Below are positions 24,901-31,069 of a stretch of DNA of 38,064 nt, one piece after another. Position 1 is the first letter of the stretch, and every line of letters starts with the position of its first letter. The DNA comes from a virus. The position numbers and the translations under genes were made by a program. The stretch lies in IMG/VR virus record IMGVR_UViG_3300044624_001716, positions 1 through 38,064 of that record. One strand, given 5' to 3'. The notes beneath the pieces were generated by a model. The model was not told the DNA's origin. It ran no database searches and saw only the letters and a list, made by a program, of their open reading frames with translations.

Positions 24901-26266
24901 TAATTGGAGGATTGACATTGTCGGCATTTACATAATTACCATTTTCTCCTAAAAAGAAATCTTCTGTTGTTTCTCCGTCTGTTTTTGAAATTGTTGTTGT
25001 AATGGTCGGCGCAAGTGGAGTAGTTATGCCATAAGTTTTTGTTATTGGATTATAATTAAAAGGAACTTTGACTTTTAATAAGTTAACATCATATGATCTT
25101 TCTGGTATTTTAGAAAAATATCCAGCGTTAAATTTAGAAGTAACAATTGCAGAATTAGTATATCTAAACGAAGAAGAGTATGTTTCAGTAATGCTTTCTA
25201 AACTTATAAAAGATGCTCTTGCTGAAAAAGTGTCTTCTGGAGTGATTTTTAATACTGTAATATCCCAACCTGCCCAATTTTGGTCTTCATTTAATCCAGA
25301 AAAAACATTAGATGTGTTTAAAATGATTTGCTTAGAATAGCCTTGAGTTACTTTTCCATCGGATTCTATTTCGAATAATTTAGGGACGTTGTCTACGTCA
25401 ATTACTAAATTTTGATTGTCTTTAATTATTGTAGCAGTATTCGAAGTTAAATCAAGTGTTGGAAGATTAGCGTTATATCCTTCATTGTAAATTGGAGAGA
25501 TTTTAATTCTTATTTTGAATTTATTTCGTATAACAGACCCAGCACCAGCGACTATAGCGTCGAGATTTCCATCTTCGGTTTCTCTTCCTGTGCGGGTTAA
25601 TTTAAAATCAGTTGCCGTTGCTGATTCAACTCCTTCTATCTTTATTTTCCCATCCCTTACTTCCGTTAAATCTTGGTATTTCAAAGTCACATAAAGAGAA
25701 GATATTCTAAAATTTAAACTTATTTTTTTACATTCTTTATTTAATATGCGGTAAGTCCTTTGGTAATCAAGGACTTCATCTGTTGTCCTAGCTAGTTGAT
25801 TTGGGCCTCTTAATCTTTCTCCTATGGAGCGAATATAAGATACGCTATCGAAACCTTGATCTAATGAAGTGCCTTCTGGAGTTCCATTAGTTACTTGGAC
25901 ATTTATTTGTTGAAAATTGTATTTTTCTTGGCTGTCTAAAAGAGGAGTTTGGTTCCACTGGATAGATCTTAAATATTTAGATTCACTGTTCTCTCCTACT
26001 ACAGAAGAGTATTCATTATAAATAACTTTTTTAAATCCTAAATCGCCAACTTGACCAGAATATAAATACTGCCCTTCAAGAAGTCCACCGATTGGCCCTT
26101 CTGATAAAAGATCTTTTACTTTTGCAAATTGGTACACTCCATAAGGCTGTCCGTTATATACAAATCCTTCAACGTCTTCATAAGCGGCAGTTGGTTGTGG
26201 CGATTGCGAACCACCGCCTCCACCGCCAAAGCCTTTTATGTATTTAAAATCTTCAAAGTTATTCAT
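18941..26266 (-). CDS. J: Tail tip / host specificity protein, gpJ-like (2441 aa)
   Basis: The N-terminus has the GGGGGG linker and the gpJ opening (VYQFAKVKDLLSEGPIGGL, PLLDSQEKYNFQQINVQ, IGERLRGPNQLAR). The central phage-tail_3-type domain lies near 1240-1400 (SQEDALKVLADMASVFRGM, AFGCTSRGQAQRLGRWLL, LKPGDVIKVHDYY). The end of the conserved core near 1530-1585 keeps the gpJ pattern YRIFRIQESTEGTNYTVIAS followed by YHLKYTQIESG. A LamG-like jellyroll is inserted at about 457-705 (DGLIAQFDASNPSL ... VYNRKLATSESISVRNWLNK). The last 850 residues are beta-rich and unassigned, and are the expected receptor-binding region. gpJ trimers form the tail tip and contact the receptor. Lambda J is about 1130 residues, so this copy is more than twice as long. 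It starts 3 bases after the I-like gene. Confidence 0.9.
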   Translation of the reverse strand: MNNFEDFKYIKGFGGGGGGSQSPQPTAAYEDVEGFVYNGQPYGVYQFAKVKDLLSEGPIGGLLEGQYLYSGQVGDLGFKKVIYNEYSSVVGENSESKYLRSIQWNQTPLLDSQEKYNFQQINVQVTNGTPEGTSLDQGFDSVSYIRSIGERLRGPNQLARTTDEVLDYQRTYRILNKECKKISLNFRISSLYVTLKYQDLTEVRDGKIKIEGVESATATDFKLTRTGRETEDGNLDAIVAGAGSVIRNKFKIRIKISPIYNEGYNANLPTLDLTSNTATIIKDNQNLVIDVDNVPKLFEIESDGKVTQGYSKQIILNTSNVFSGLNEDQNWAGWDITVLKITPEDTFSARASFISLESITETYSSSFRYTNSAIVTSKFNAGYFSKIPERSYDVNLLKVKVPFNYNPITKTYGITTPLAPTITTTISKTDGETTEDFFLGENGNYVNADNVNPPITDGLIAQFDASNPSLTTSAGEVTSWPNTVAGTIKCVLGNGTYAAPAGTTARPKYGSSHSEQSPNGNYGVTFETTQKVKFIGNADSTEAISKDDFTVFIVCKWHSSALNTERNSILASFPVQHYIFGQTQKINRYFAAGNTNLDMPQTQSNIPKFSSRSNYWGDTNDPTTYIIGLTQDKTSFYTVFWQNTIRSTQRNTVSVLPLLGLAINHNVSLNSKCTVFEVLVYNRKLATSESISVRNWLNKKWNVLVQNITSISSSAIPQAFNPNVFDIPLSSSISIPLKTLCANGQATKAFKYEGGDQNINFFNNPYYQMDLIPTRNLQVTSEKGYLKDQGFSGCYCDFFIKLKDISYAGTYSLINREEQFNLSMAINGEVVSLILKIISPNDGKIYTITKQLNTSKYSTTKLKNTFTRITLSILPKVVNPKVTFNEVARVVANINLNDKTWDKTPLVDTQKPQLRDQAGKLEASVKGLPSLLIQGVSFKEDSLYNSQIDNLAATCYKYFYGTTKTFLATGGGWYIGKSLSKEFFPNILNAEIDVLLNSEKQIQCNINIDDYNAYQTLCIGNAIRPLDFNKRTDNLLERAALLRLKGDTQNQLQAYNRLRIDQTFLSNSVTLEQNQTVVLLPLSAAQIYDAANDKTGPFIPSYFITNNKKIEIFKDTFVGYADSIKVNQISFDRISLSKAFSGGIISEGYSKKISVYDTAGVLPYSSSNDYWDGTFKEDKEWTDNPAWCFYDLLTNKRYGAGNYVSEADVDKWSLYQIAKYCDELVADGFGGVEPRFSCNVYLQSQEDALKVLADMASVFRGMFYYSNGFIYTINDMPENTPVYSFTNSNVTDGNFNYESTSLKDRNSAVYIRYIDKNNFYKPAVEYVENIEAFRKFGFKETELTAFGCTSRGQAQRLGRWLLASEYNETETVSFEAGPESVYLKPGDVIKVHDYYKKHKTVGGRLSNINISGDINVTTGTLTLDRKLDFNFSGDQNYKFTIVSPKYNLDPSFKDTAGNSIVTSNLDYNDYRKPLTNSFIVGSGNLITGQYYDSIRITGLAPVMASGLNVTGLAYFTGASGMSPKSITWALENSGNLNGTTDSDYDFYRIFRIQESTEGTNYTVIASQMYHLKYTQIESGLNITPAKAPAPEASAPLRALFTSQETNVVLDIFYDSSIKNSTIGFKVFAKNFYQSDFDPNKDTNFKFVSIDIYESFTKTTLTKSQARGFIRVYGVNINNSSPLSYVEAVDSTDALKTTAFPVQEISYTNVIKAQTIVNNVTYEFDNPIALNRNQYFAVIGSSLNFNIPLNFIDKVVFNNIDYPYRVVIIPELVNSKGAFGTAFGKYSALDPVTQTEYLTFDSDNASDNGYLYNSLSTFGRYRSFSLAIDKGGLTDKGFKTTSDSFKQEAGFLLVTYDNKDADIIEYLKAILNGGTYAIYPINGTTSRRLVFNVPILSDNFVNFFYLLLTPIETTFSFTKYSIIHDDDGEPKSIKQGNDEIIDSHFIKISKDQSIFYFDKVQDDSGKAFNLDSYKVVLIAVDSFMIAWQYSSDETSRKILDYYSKSIDAASQINTTYPLISPPKEISKASDATPLSYSLENVLKTNNGNYVHFSINKTVLTQNQVSILSANNTGRNYQSFYRLSRQSVIYKPTLVTNLTANNVDNKVIGSEPAATNSFCALSLQNRDLTGGSFPLNVKIEPSKRAYILNGNKIFTRALELDATNTNDKSPVLLKSIDAEVGNNKYKVKFGAKTSDFGLDRQEFFDISITRIIQNTNFLGANKEAFIDFSKEFYFLSSSSSYGSILTDEVSKGLFNGAFNCVNVTPPNNFSQFLTPSQIQISINPEPTVIDIPFIAAAEFSTFTGVGNLGHNFYYGVPVLKNENLKIVLTIPDVQEKKNIKIFCFLGDNFVNSEVDKTELTVGNNNITVTLKDLPYANYFTYRQTYANNDSINNATFWKFRSIKNLSFAHYAVRKPPFSRDLYTDASFYFYIQTLELSIVMTYA

Positions 26267-26269
26267 TTT

Positions 26270-27007
26270 TTATATGTAGTTAATTGAGTCTTTTACATCT
26301 GCTGCTGTTGATTTAGTGTCCATTTCAACATTGTTAACGGATACTTCAACTGTTTGAGATCCAATTTTCATTCTACCGTATCCAATTGGAACAGGTCCGC
26401 CTTCTCCAATAACATTAGAAGGTCCATCAAATAAGTAACTTGGCTTGCTGCCGTCTTGTTGAATTTTTCTAAAGTCTTCAAATTTTGGAGGAGACATCAT
26501 TAACAAAGTAACGCCTGTTACGGCTAATCCGATACCTGCTCCAATTAATGCGGCAGACAAAACAGTTGCACCTGTTCCTCCTGCGGCTCCTGCCATGCCA
26601 AGAAATGTAACTCCCCCTGCTGCTCCAATACCTGTTGCGATTAGTATAACGCCCAACACTAAGGCTAGTATTCCTTTGGTGCTACTGTTACCGCCTCCAC
26701 CAGCACCTTTAATAATAGGCACAATATCTAAAGTCTCTAATTTCTCATTTATCATTACTAATTCAGAGTTAAGAATAGACTCTGGTTTTTCTAGAGAAAT
26801 ATTTTCTGGATTCATTATCTCTCTTTTATTAACAATCACCTTATACTCTACGCTTTTTTCTGCTGCTCCAATTAGATATTCCAGTAGCTTACCCTTGGAC
26901 AAAACTTGGATAGCTCGCAATGCTTCCTTTATAGAATTTACTTTTAAACTCCAATTTTCCCTTCCTACATATTCTGCTATTTCTCCGTGTAAAGTAACGT
27001 TAGTCAT
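26270..27007 (-). CDS. I: Tail assembly protein, gpI-like
   Basis: This 245-residue protein combines an N-terminal beta-grasp (ubiquitin-like) domain of about 95 residues (VTLHGEIAEYVGRENWSLKV, then VIVNKREI), a Gly-rich linker and a long hydrophobic Gly/Ala segment (about 112-170, ILALVLGVILIATGIGAAGG). The C-terminal motif SYLFDGPSNVIGEGGPVPIG with YGRMKIGS is the hallmark of lambda gpI relatives. In lambda, gpI acts with gpJ, K, L and M in building the tip complex. The gene overlaps the upstream K-like gene by 8 bases, has a GAGG SD about 10 bases upstream, and precedes J by 3 bases, the canonical K-I-J order. Confidence 0.9.
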   Translation of the reverse strand: MTNVTLHGEIAEYVGRENWSLKVNSIKEALRAIQVLSKGKLLEYLIGAAEKSVEYKVIVNKREIMNPENISLEKPESILNSELVMINEKLETLDIVPIIKGAGGGGNSSTKGILALVLGVILIATGIGAAGGVTFLGMAGAAGGTGATVLSAALIGAGIGLAVTGVTLLMMSPPKFEDFRKIQQDGSKPSYLFDGPSNVIGEGGPVPIGYGRMKIGSQTVEVSVNNVEMDTKSTAADVKDSINYI

Positions 27008-27746
27008 AAAGATTATGCCTCATTATATAAATTACCCATTTTTTGTGTTGGTTAGAAAGCTTTTCGGTAAGAGAAGGTTTATTTCCGGGATGATGCAAAA
27101 TCATGTCTTCTCCAAGATAAACGGCGCAATGAATTGGGAAATCGAACCTTTTTGTTCTCATTATTAAAACATCGTTCTTTCTAAAATTAGGAACTTGCCT
27201 GAATCCATTGTATTCAAAGTACCTCTTTAAATAGTCGTCTTTATCTTTTAAAGCGGCTTCTTCGTCTAGAAGTCTTTTGCTTGCTGTTTTATTGTACTCT
27301 TCTTCAGAAACATTATTTTTAAGAATTTCTAACTCTGGACAAAGATGGAGATTCAAATCGTGCGCGTAATAGTCTCTAACCAACCATAAACAATCTGCAA
27401 AGCCTAAAAGAAAAGGTCTTCCTGTGTATTGAATTTTATAACTATTTGGATTATAGGTGTAGAAAGATCCGCTTTGCTTATTGTAGACAATGCATGGTAA
27501 TCCCAATCTTTCAGATACAATTATATCTACTTCTGAAATAGCATCAAAATTAATATGAGAATGATAATAGGCAGCAACATTAGACTGACCGTCAAAATTC
27601 ATCATAAATTCAGTAGCTGAATTAATCAGATTTTCTGTCTTTTCTATGTCTAATCCAGACTCTGAATGTACGAGAAGCCCACATACTTCATTATTAGAAG
27701 TATTAGCGTGTTCAATAATTTTGCTTTTAATCTCTTCCGTTAGCAT
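27000..27746 (-). CDS. gpK-like JAMM protease + NlpC/P60 hydrolase, copy 2
   Basis: This 248-residue protein has two domains. The N-terminal MPN/JAMM metalloprotease-like domain shows Glu20 (NNEVCGLL) and YYHSHINFDAISEVD with His62, His64, Ser71 and Asp74; the spacing between the second His and Ser is six residues instead of the usual seven. The C-terminal NlpC/P60-like domain shows Cys119 (FADCLWLVRDYY), His206 (IHCAVYLGEDMILHHPGN) and His218/219. Lambda gpK has the same architecture and works in tip assembly, possibly with peptidoglycan hydrolysis. It is homologous to the gene just upstream. An AAGGAG Shine-Dalgarno (27762-27757) lies within the end of that gene, and the two overlap by 7 bases. 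The short JAMM loop raises the possibility that protease activity is altered. Confidence 0.85.
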   Translation of the reverse strand: MLTEEIKSKIIEHANTSNNEVCGLLVHSESGLDIEKTENLINSATEFMMNFDGQSNVAAYYHSHINFDAISEVDIIVSERLGLPCIVYNKQSGSFYTYNPNSYKIQYTGRPFLLGFADCLWLVRDYYAHDLNLHLCPELEILKNNVSEEEYNKTASKRLLDEEAALKDKDDYLKRYFEYNGFRQVPNFRKNDVLIMRTKRFDFPIHCAVYLGEDMILHHPGNKPSLTEKLSNQHKKWVIYIMRHNLYD

Positions 27747-28498
27747 ATTTGATTACTCCTTATGAAGCAATAGATTCTTCTTTTCTCTGCGTCTGTGAGC
27801 TTTTCAATGATTGATTTTTTATTTCTTGGTTGGTGTAAAATGTGGTTTTGCCCAAGATAAATGCCAAAGTGTGAAGGGTAATTTTCTAGGTATTTGAATA
27901 CAATGATATCATGTTTTCTGGCATTTTCTATTCCTTCGATCTTAACGAAATTTTCTTTTTCAAAGAATTTATCAAAATTTTGCGAGTCGCAAAACTCTGC
28001 TAATTTATTTTTTACAAACTCTGGATAATCCTTATCCCAATCTGCTGTTCTTTCATAATGGAAAATCTTAATACCGAATTCTTCATTGTAATAGTTTTCT
28101 ACTATTGATAAGCAGTCAGATACCCCAATTACAAAATCTTTATCAACGTATTTATTATAGTAATTTTCTGGAGAATACTCTTCAAAAGAATCACTTTTTA
28201 GTATATAAACTATGTTTTTTAGGTTAAGCTTGTGGCTTATCTGCTTGTCTAGCTCTGAGAAAGAGTTGTCTTGTATGCAGTGAGAATGATAAATCCCAAC
28301 AATTTTGCCATTCATTGCCGCCTTTAAGTAATCTAGGTGACATACAACAAATTCATTTTCCTTATCCTGAGCTATATTCTTACAAGGAAAAGATTCTAGT
28401 ATATTCTTTTTATTTAGAAGCAGAAGACCGCAACATTCATCTGGGTTTTCCTTTAATGAATGAGCTTTTATTTTTGCTTTTATTTCGTCGCAAATCAT
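27740..28498 (-). CDS. K: gpK-like JAMM protease + NlpC/P60 hydrolase, copy 1
   Basis: This 252-residue protein has a complete JAMM motif: Glu21 (PDECCG), then HSHCIQDNSFSELD giving His71, His73, Ser81 and Asp84 with the canonical seven-residue spacing. The NlpC/P60 part shows Cys129 (SDCLSIVENYY), His210 (SHFGIYLGQNHILHQ) and His222/Gln223. In lambda-type phages this fusion (gpK) is needed for tip assembly. Its start overlaps the stop of the L-like gene (TAATG at 28500-28496). This copy keeps the standard catalytic residues of both domains, so it is the better candidate for the orthodox gpK. Confidence 0.88.
   Translation of the reverse strand: MICDEIKAKIKAHSLKENPDECCGLLLLNKKNILESFPCKNIAQDKENEFVVCHLDYLKAAMNGKIVGIYHSHCIQDNSFSELDKQISHKLNLKNIVYILKSDSFEEYSPENYYNKYVDKDFVIGVSDCLSIVENYYNEEFGIKIFHYERTADWDKDYPEFVKNKLAEFCDSQNFDKFFEKENFVKIEGIENARKHDIIVFKYLENYPSHFGIYLGQNHILHQPRNKKSIIEKLTDAEKRRIYCFIRSNQIC
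27757..27762 (-). promoter_or_regulatory. Shine-Dalgarno site of K-like copy 2
   Basis: AAGGAG on the minus strand, 10 bases before the ATG at 27746. It lies inside the 3' end of the upstream coding sequence and fixes this start despite the 7-base overlap. Confidence 0.75.
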
Positions 28499-29625
28499 TA
28501 TCCTACTCCTCTATTGTAATTAGATACTCCATAAAATCCTCCAAAAGGTAAAGGATTTTCTCCAAATCTAATTTTACATCCTTTTATACTCTTGGAGCAT
28601 TGATCAGCTATCCAGTATTCTCCGTTTGGAGGAGGCACATCCATAGGTGTATTAGTTTTTGCTATAAAATAAAAATTAATCTTGTTTTTCGTAATAAAAA
28701 CTATTTCTCCTTTTTTATAACTTTTTGACAATTGCCAAGCGCTTGGATTGTTTGCGATAGTAGTCTGTCCAAAAATCGCCATTTCAGAAATTATTTGATC
28801 GTCTTCAGTGGCGCAGATCGGCGCATTTTCTCCTGACGAATTACTTTTGTTTGGTATTGGAGTTGTAGTCCCATGAATTTCTTCTTTTAAATTTTCGCTG
28901 TACTCATAAAGACAGCCTTCTCCTCTATATTGCCAAGGACAAATATAACTTAAGACTCTTCTCTTAGGCAACTTCACTCTGTCTAGGTCTATTGCGCTTG
29001 AAAGCTCAAACTGAATGCTATTTTTATTTTCTGAAGACTTCCTATCAAAGTAATAAACATCTCTAGGAAATTCGCAATTTGGATCAGGATCAAATCCATC
29101 TGGTATGATTAATTTGTCAGGAGATAGGGTACTTACTCCATCAGATTGGTAAAAATTATTTCTGTCAAGGAATTTAGCAAAGGTTCTGATTCTAGTGAAC
29201 TTTACTCCAATTAAATCTCCAAAATTAACAACCCCTTTAAAAAGGCTAAAAACGTCAAGCATCTCATCAGAAAAGCTTATTTGAACTTTCGGTTTAGGAA
29301 ACACTCCTCTTGAAGCTGTTTCAAATCCCTCTGTCCCTAATGGAGCGGGTAAATAAGCTTTATTCTTCCAATAAATGATATTCCTTCCAAGTTTTAAATT
29401 ATTATGTAATCGAATAACTCTATAATCAAAAGTATGAGTAGTATCTCCTCCGGGTAAAATTATTTGAAAGTTTTTGAGATTAACAATAAATTGAGAACTC
29501 GCCGTAGTCGTAAAACCAATTTCACTTAGATCTATTTCAAATAAAGAGATTATTGAAGAAGGCTCAAGAGAGAAAAACTCTGTATTTATTTTTAAAGATG
29601 CATTTTTTTCTTGTTGAGTAGCCAT
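28498..29625 (-). CDS. L: Minor tail protein, gpL-like, with inserted carbohydrate-binding-like module
   Basis: This 375-residue protein has the gpL layout: an N-terminal beta domain (VIRLHNNLKLGRNIIYWKNK), a middle region with PKPKVQISFSDEML, a DLDRVKLPKRRVLSYICPWQ block and the C-terminal CSKSIKGCKIRFG followed by LPFGGF. Candidate Fe-S ligands are Cys229, Cys238, Cys343 and Cys350; lambda gpL binds a [4Fe-4S] cluster through cysteines in this part. Between Cys238 and Cys343 there is an insertion of about 100 residues that includes a module at 297-340 (AWQLSKSYKKGEIVFI, KINFYFIAKT, then PPPNGEYWI), which resembles chitin-binding CBM5/12 units. Relatives normally have the four cysteines much closer together. 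The stop overlaps the K-like start; the M-like gene ends 4 bases upstream. Confidence 0.85.
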   Translation of the reverse strand: MATQQEKNASLKINTEFFSLEPSSIISLFEIDLSEIGFTTTASSQFIVNLKNFQIILPGGDTTHTFDYRVIRLHNNLKLGRNIIYWKNKAYLPAPLGTEGFETASRGVFPKPKVQISFSDEMLDVFSLFKGVVNFGDLIGVKFTRIRTFAKFLDRNNFYQSDGVSTLSPDKLIIPDGFDPDPNCEFPRDVYYFDRKSSENKNSIQFELSSAIDLDRVKLPKRRVLSYICPWQYRGEGCLYEYSENLKEEIHGTTTPIPNKSNSSGENAPICATEDDQIISEMAIFGQTTIANNPSAWQLSKSYKKGEIVFITKNKINFYFIAKTNTPMDVPPPNGEYWIADQCSKSIKGCKIRFGENPLPFGGFYGVSNYNRGVG

Positions 29626-29629
29626 AATA

Positions 29630-30184
29630 TTATGCTGGTACTTCTTCGAAGGTAGCTTTTACAGAGAAATTATTGAAGAATGGATTAGATGATCCCCATC
29701 TTCTACATACAAATAGTTTGGCATCTGTAGATGCAACTGTATACGGCGCAGATGGATAATAAATAAAAGCTGTCTTCGCTGACCTCGCACTAAAGAAATG
29801 AAGGATAGCAGTGCATTCATCTAACGTTAACCCATCAAAATTTAATTCAAAATTAAGCAGATTAAAGTTAATTTGGTCGCTTACTCTCTTTTCGTAGCCA
29901 TCTCCGTATTTTATTACATCTACTTTGGGCTCAAAATTGGCTTGAGTTTGATAAGAAGGCTTCCAAATAAACAATGGGTAGTCTTTTTTGACAACAGGGT
30001 GTTGGAAGAATCCTCCCCAATAAGCATCTGAATTAGAAATAACGCTAGAGTAAACTGGTGGATTATTCGCGGGCACAGCGGCTTTAGCGTAATAATACCG
30101 ATTATCTGTGTATATGATAATATCGTGCTTATTATATACGGTGGAATTATTCCATGGACTAATATTAAAAATTGAACTAGACAT
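29630..30184 (-). CDS. M: Minor tail protein, gpM-like, with N-terminal carbohydrate-binding-like module
   Basis: This 184-residue protein is led by a module at about 9-56 (SPWNNSTVYNKHDIIIYTDN, YYYAKAAVPANNPP, SDAYWGG) of the same type as the one inside the L-like protein. The gpM-type domain follows (about 70-183): FEPKVDVIKYGDGYEKRVSD, an FELNFDGLTLDECTAILHFF helix and TAFIYYPSAPYTV, VCRRWGSSNPFFNNFSVKAT. Lambda gpM is about 109 residues, matching the C-terminal part. It is first in the minus-strand operon, with a purine-rich AAAAGGT leader and the shared divergent promoter-like region upstream. Confidence 0.85.
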   Translation of the reverse strand: MSSSIFNISPWNNSTVYNKHDIIIYTDNRYYYAKAAVPANNPPVYSSVISNSDAYWGGFFQHPVVKKDYPLFIWKPSYQTQANFEPKVDVIKYGDGYEKRVSDQINFNLLNFELNFDGLTLDECTAILHFFSARSAKTAFIYYPSAPYTVASTDAKLFVCRRWGSSNPFFNNFSVKATFEEVPA

Positions 30185-30203
30185 ACCTTTTACCTTTTAC
30201 CAA

Positions 30204-30216
30204 CTTATTATTACAC
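30204..30216 (-). promoter_or_regulatory. Candidate promoter motif for the minus-strand tip operon (site G)
   Basis: On the minus strand GTGTAATAATAAG starts at 30216, 27-32 bases before the M-like start at 30184. It would drive the eight-gene tip operon. Confidence 0.45.
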
Positions 30217-30235
30217 TTTTTTGTGTAAATAATAA
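30205..30235. repeat. Inverted repeat carrying back-to-back promoter-like boxes
   Basis: TTATTATTACAC (30205-30216) and GTGTAAATAATAA (30223-30235) are reverse complements apart from one extra A, separated by six T. It fills most of the 57-base gap between the divergent M-like gene and the plus-strand gene at 30242. Confidence 0.85.
30223..30235 (+). promoter_or_regulatory. Candidate promoter motif for plus-strand fibre genes (site F)
   Basis: GTGTAAATAATAA starts 19 bases before the ATG at 30242. It is the mirror image of site G. Confidence 0.45.
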
Positions 30236-30241
30236 AATAAG

Positions 30242-31060
30242 ATGGCATTATCTCGACTAAACAAACAGAACTTGGATTTTTACTTGAATCAAAGCCAAGT
30301 TCATGGCGTTCAGGATATTCAGGCTTCCTATCAAATGCCAGTTCAACATACCAAGTATCTTGGTATGAATAGCAGCTTTTACACTCCAGAAGGAGCGAAG
30401 GGCGCTACTTTGTCTGTAACTAGTCTATTGACTACTTCCAATGACTTTCTAGCTTGTACTGGTGAAGCGGGTAACTACGGATTTATTACTAAGAAAAACA
30501 ATCCAAGTTCTAATGTCTTATTTGGATTTCAAAGCGGCTATTTGACTTCTTATACTTGTGGTGCCCAAATTGGAGAAGTGCCAACCGTTAGGGCGAATTT
30601 TGAAATATATAATGATGCTGGATCTATAGCTTCTCAAGGCAATTTTAATCAATCAAACGCCACATCTTTGGTAAATTCAAATTCGATAGACATAGGAGTT
30701 AATGACTTTATTACAAATAGAGTTAATTCTTTTAACCTTAATATAAATGCTAATAGAAACGCTGCATATTATTTAGGTTCTTCAACTCCATTTTCTGTAA
30801 GGACAATCTATCCTCTTGAGGTGAGTTGTGAATTTAATATAGCTCAAGATAATTACGCTCTGCAAAAACTTTCAGATTTATCATACAGCATAAAGAACAT
30901 TAGTAATTTTTACATTAAAACTAAAGACTTTAATGGAAATTCAGTAAATTTTGATTTTGGAAGTTCGTTATGTTATTTTATTGACGTTTCCGAAGACTTC
31001 TCCGCTAGTGTAAATTCTCCTGTAGGAATAACGGTAAGGTACAAGGGTTATCTGAAATAA
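30242..31060 (+). CDS. Tail-tube-like protein, paralog 3
   Basis: This 272-residue protein aligns by pattern with the tube proteins at 4458 and 6180. GVQDIQASYQMPVQ...YLGMNS corresponds to RVQSCNYNFNIARK...QFG. GYLTSYTCGAQIGEVPTV corresponds to NYSINAAVGDFPTV. SFNLNINANRNAAYYLGSS and VRTIYPLEVSCEF correspond to NFSISMGLNRTPLQKLGSK and REIDFPVTISFSV. It is shorter and lacks insertions. It leads a plus-strand operon with two similar proteins and a giant fibre-like protein. A distal tube ring, tube-derived fibre base or decoration role is inferred. Sequence identity to the tube proteins is low, so a shared fold is more certain than shared function. Confidence 0.65.
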   Translation: MALSRLNKQNLDFYLNQSQVHGVQDIQASYQMPVQHTKYLGMNSSFYTPEGAKGATLSVTSLLTTSNDFLACTGEAGNYGFITKKNNPSSNVLFGFQSGYLTSYTCGAQIGEVPTVRANFEIYNDAGSIASQGNFNQSNATSLVNSNSIDIGVNDFITNRVNSFNLNINANRNAAYYLGSSTPFSVRTIYPLEVSCEFNIAQDNYALQKLSDLSYSIKNISNFYIKTKDFNGNSVNFDFGSSLCYFIDVSEDFSASVNSPVGITVRYKGYLK

Positions 31061-31069
31061 GGAAAAAGG

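Noticed and set aside
25068-25340. 90-codon open frame on the plus strand within J
   Set aside because: Antisense to a conserved part of the gpJ-like gene and without a ribosome binding site or neighbours.
26595-27167. 190-codon open frame on the plus strand
   Set aside because: It lies antisense to the gpI-like and gpK-like genes, whose motifs are clear; the plus-strand translation has no recognisable features.
30205-30235. The A/T-rich palindrome as a bidirectional terminator
   Set aside because: It lies between two divergent gene starts, has no GC stem, and its arms match boxes upstream of other genes, so a promoter or operator role fits better.
31008-31013. GTGTAA inside the end of the 30242 gene as a promoter for 31070
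   Set aside because: It lies within coding sequence about 60 bases upstream with no other support; it could be chance, so it is not listed as a feature. The same holds for 4357-4362.
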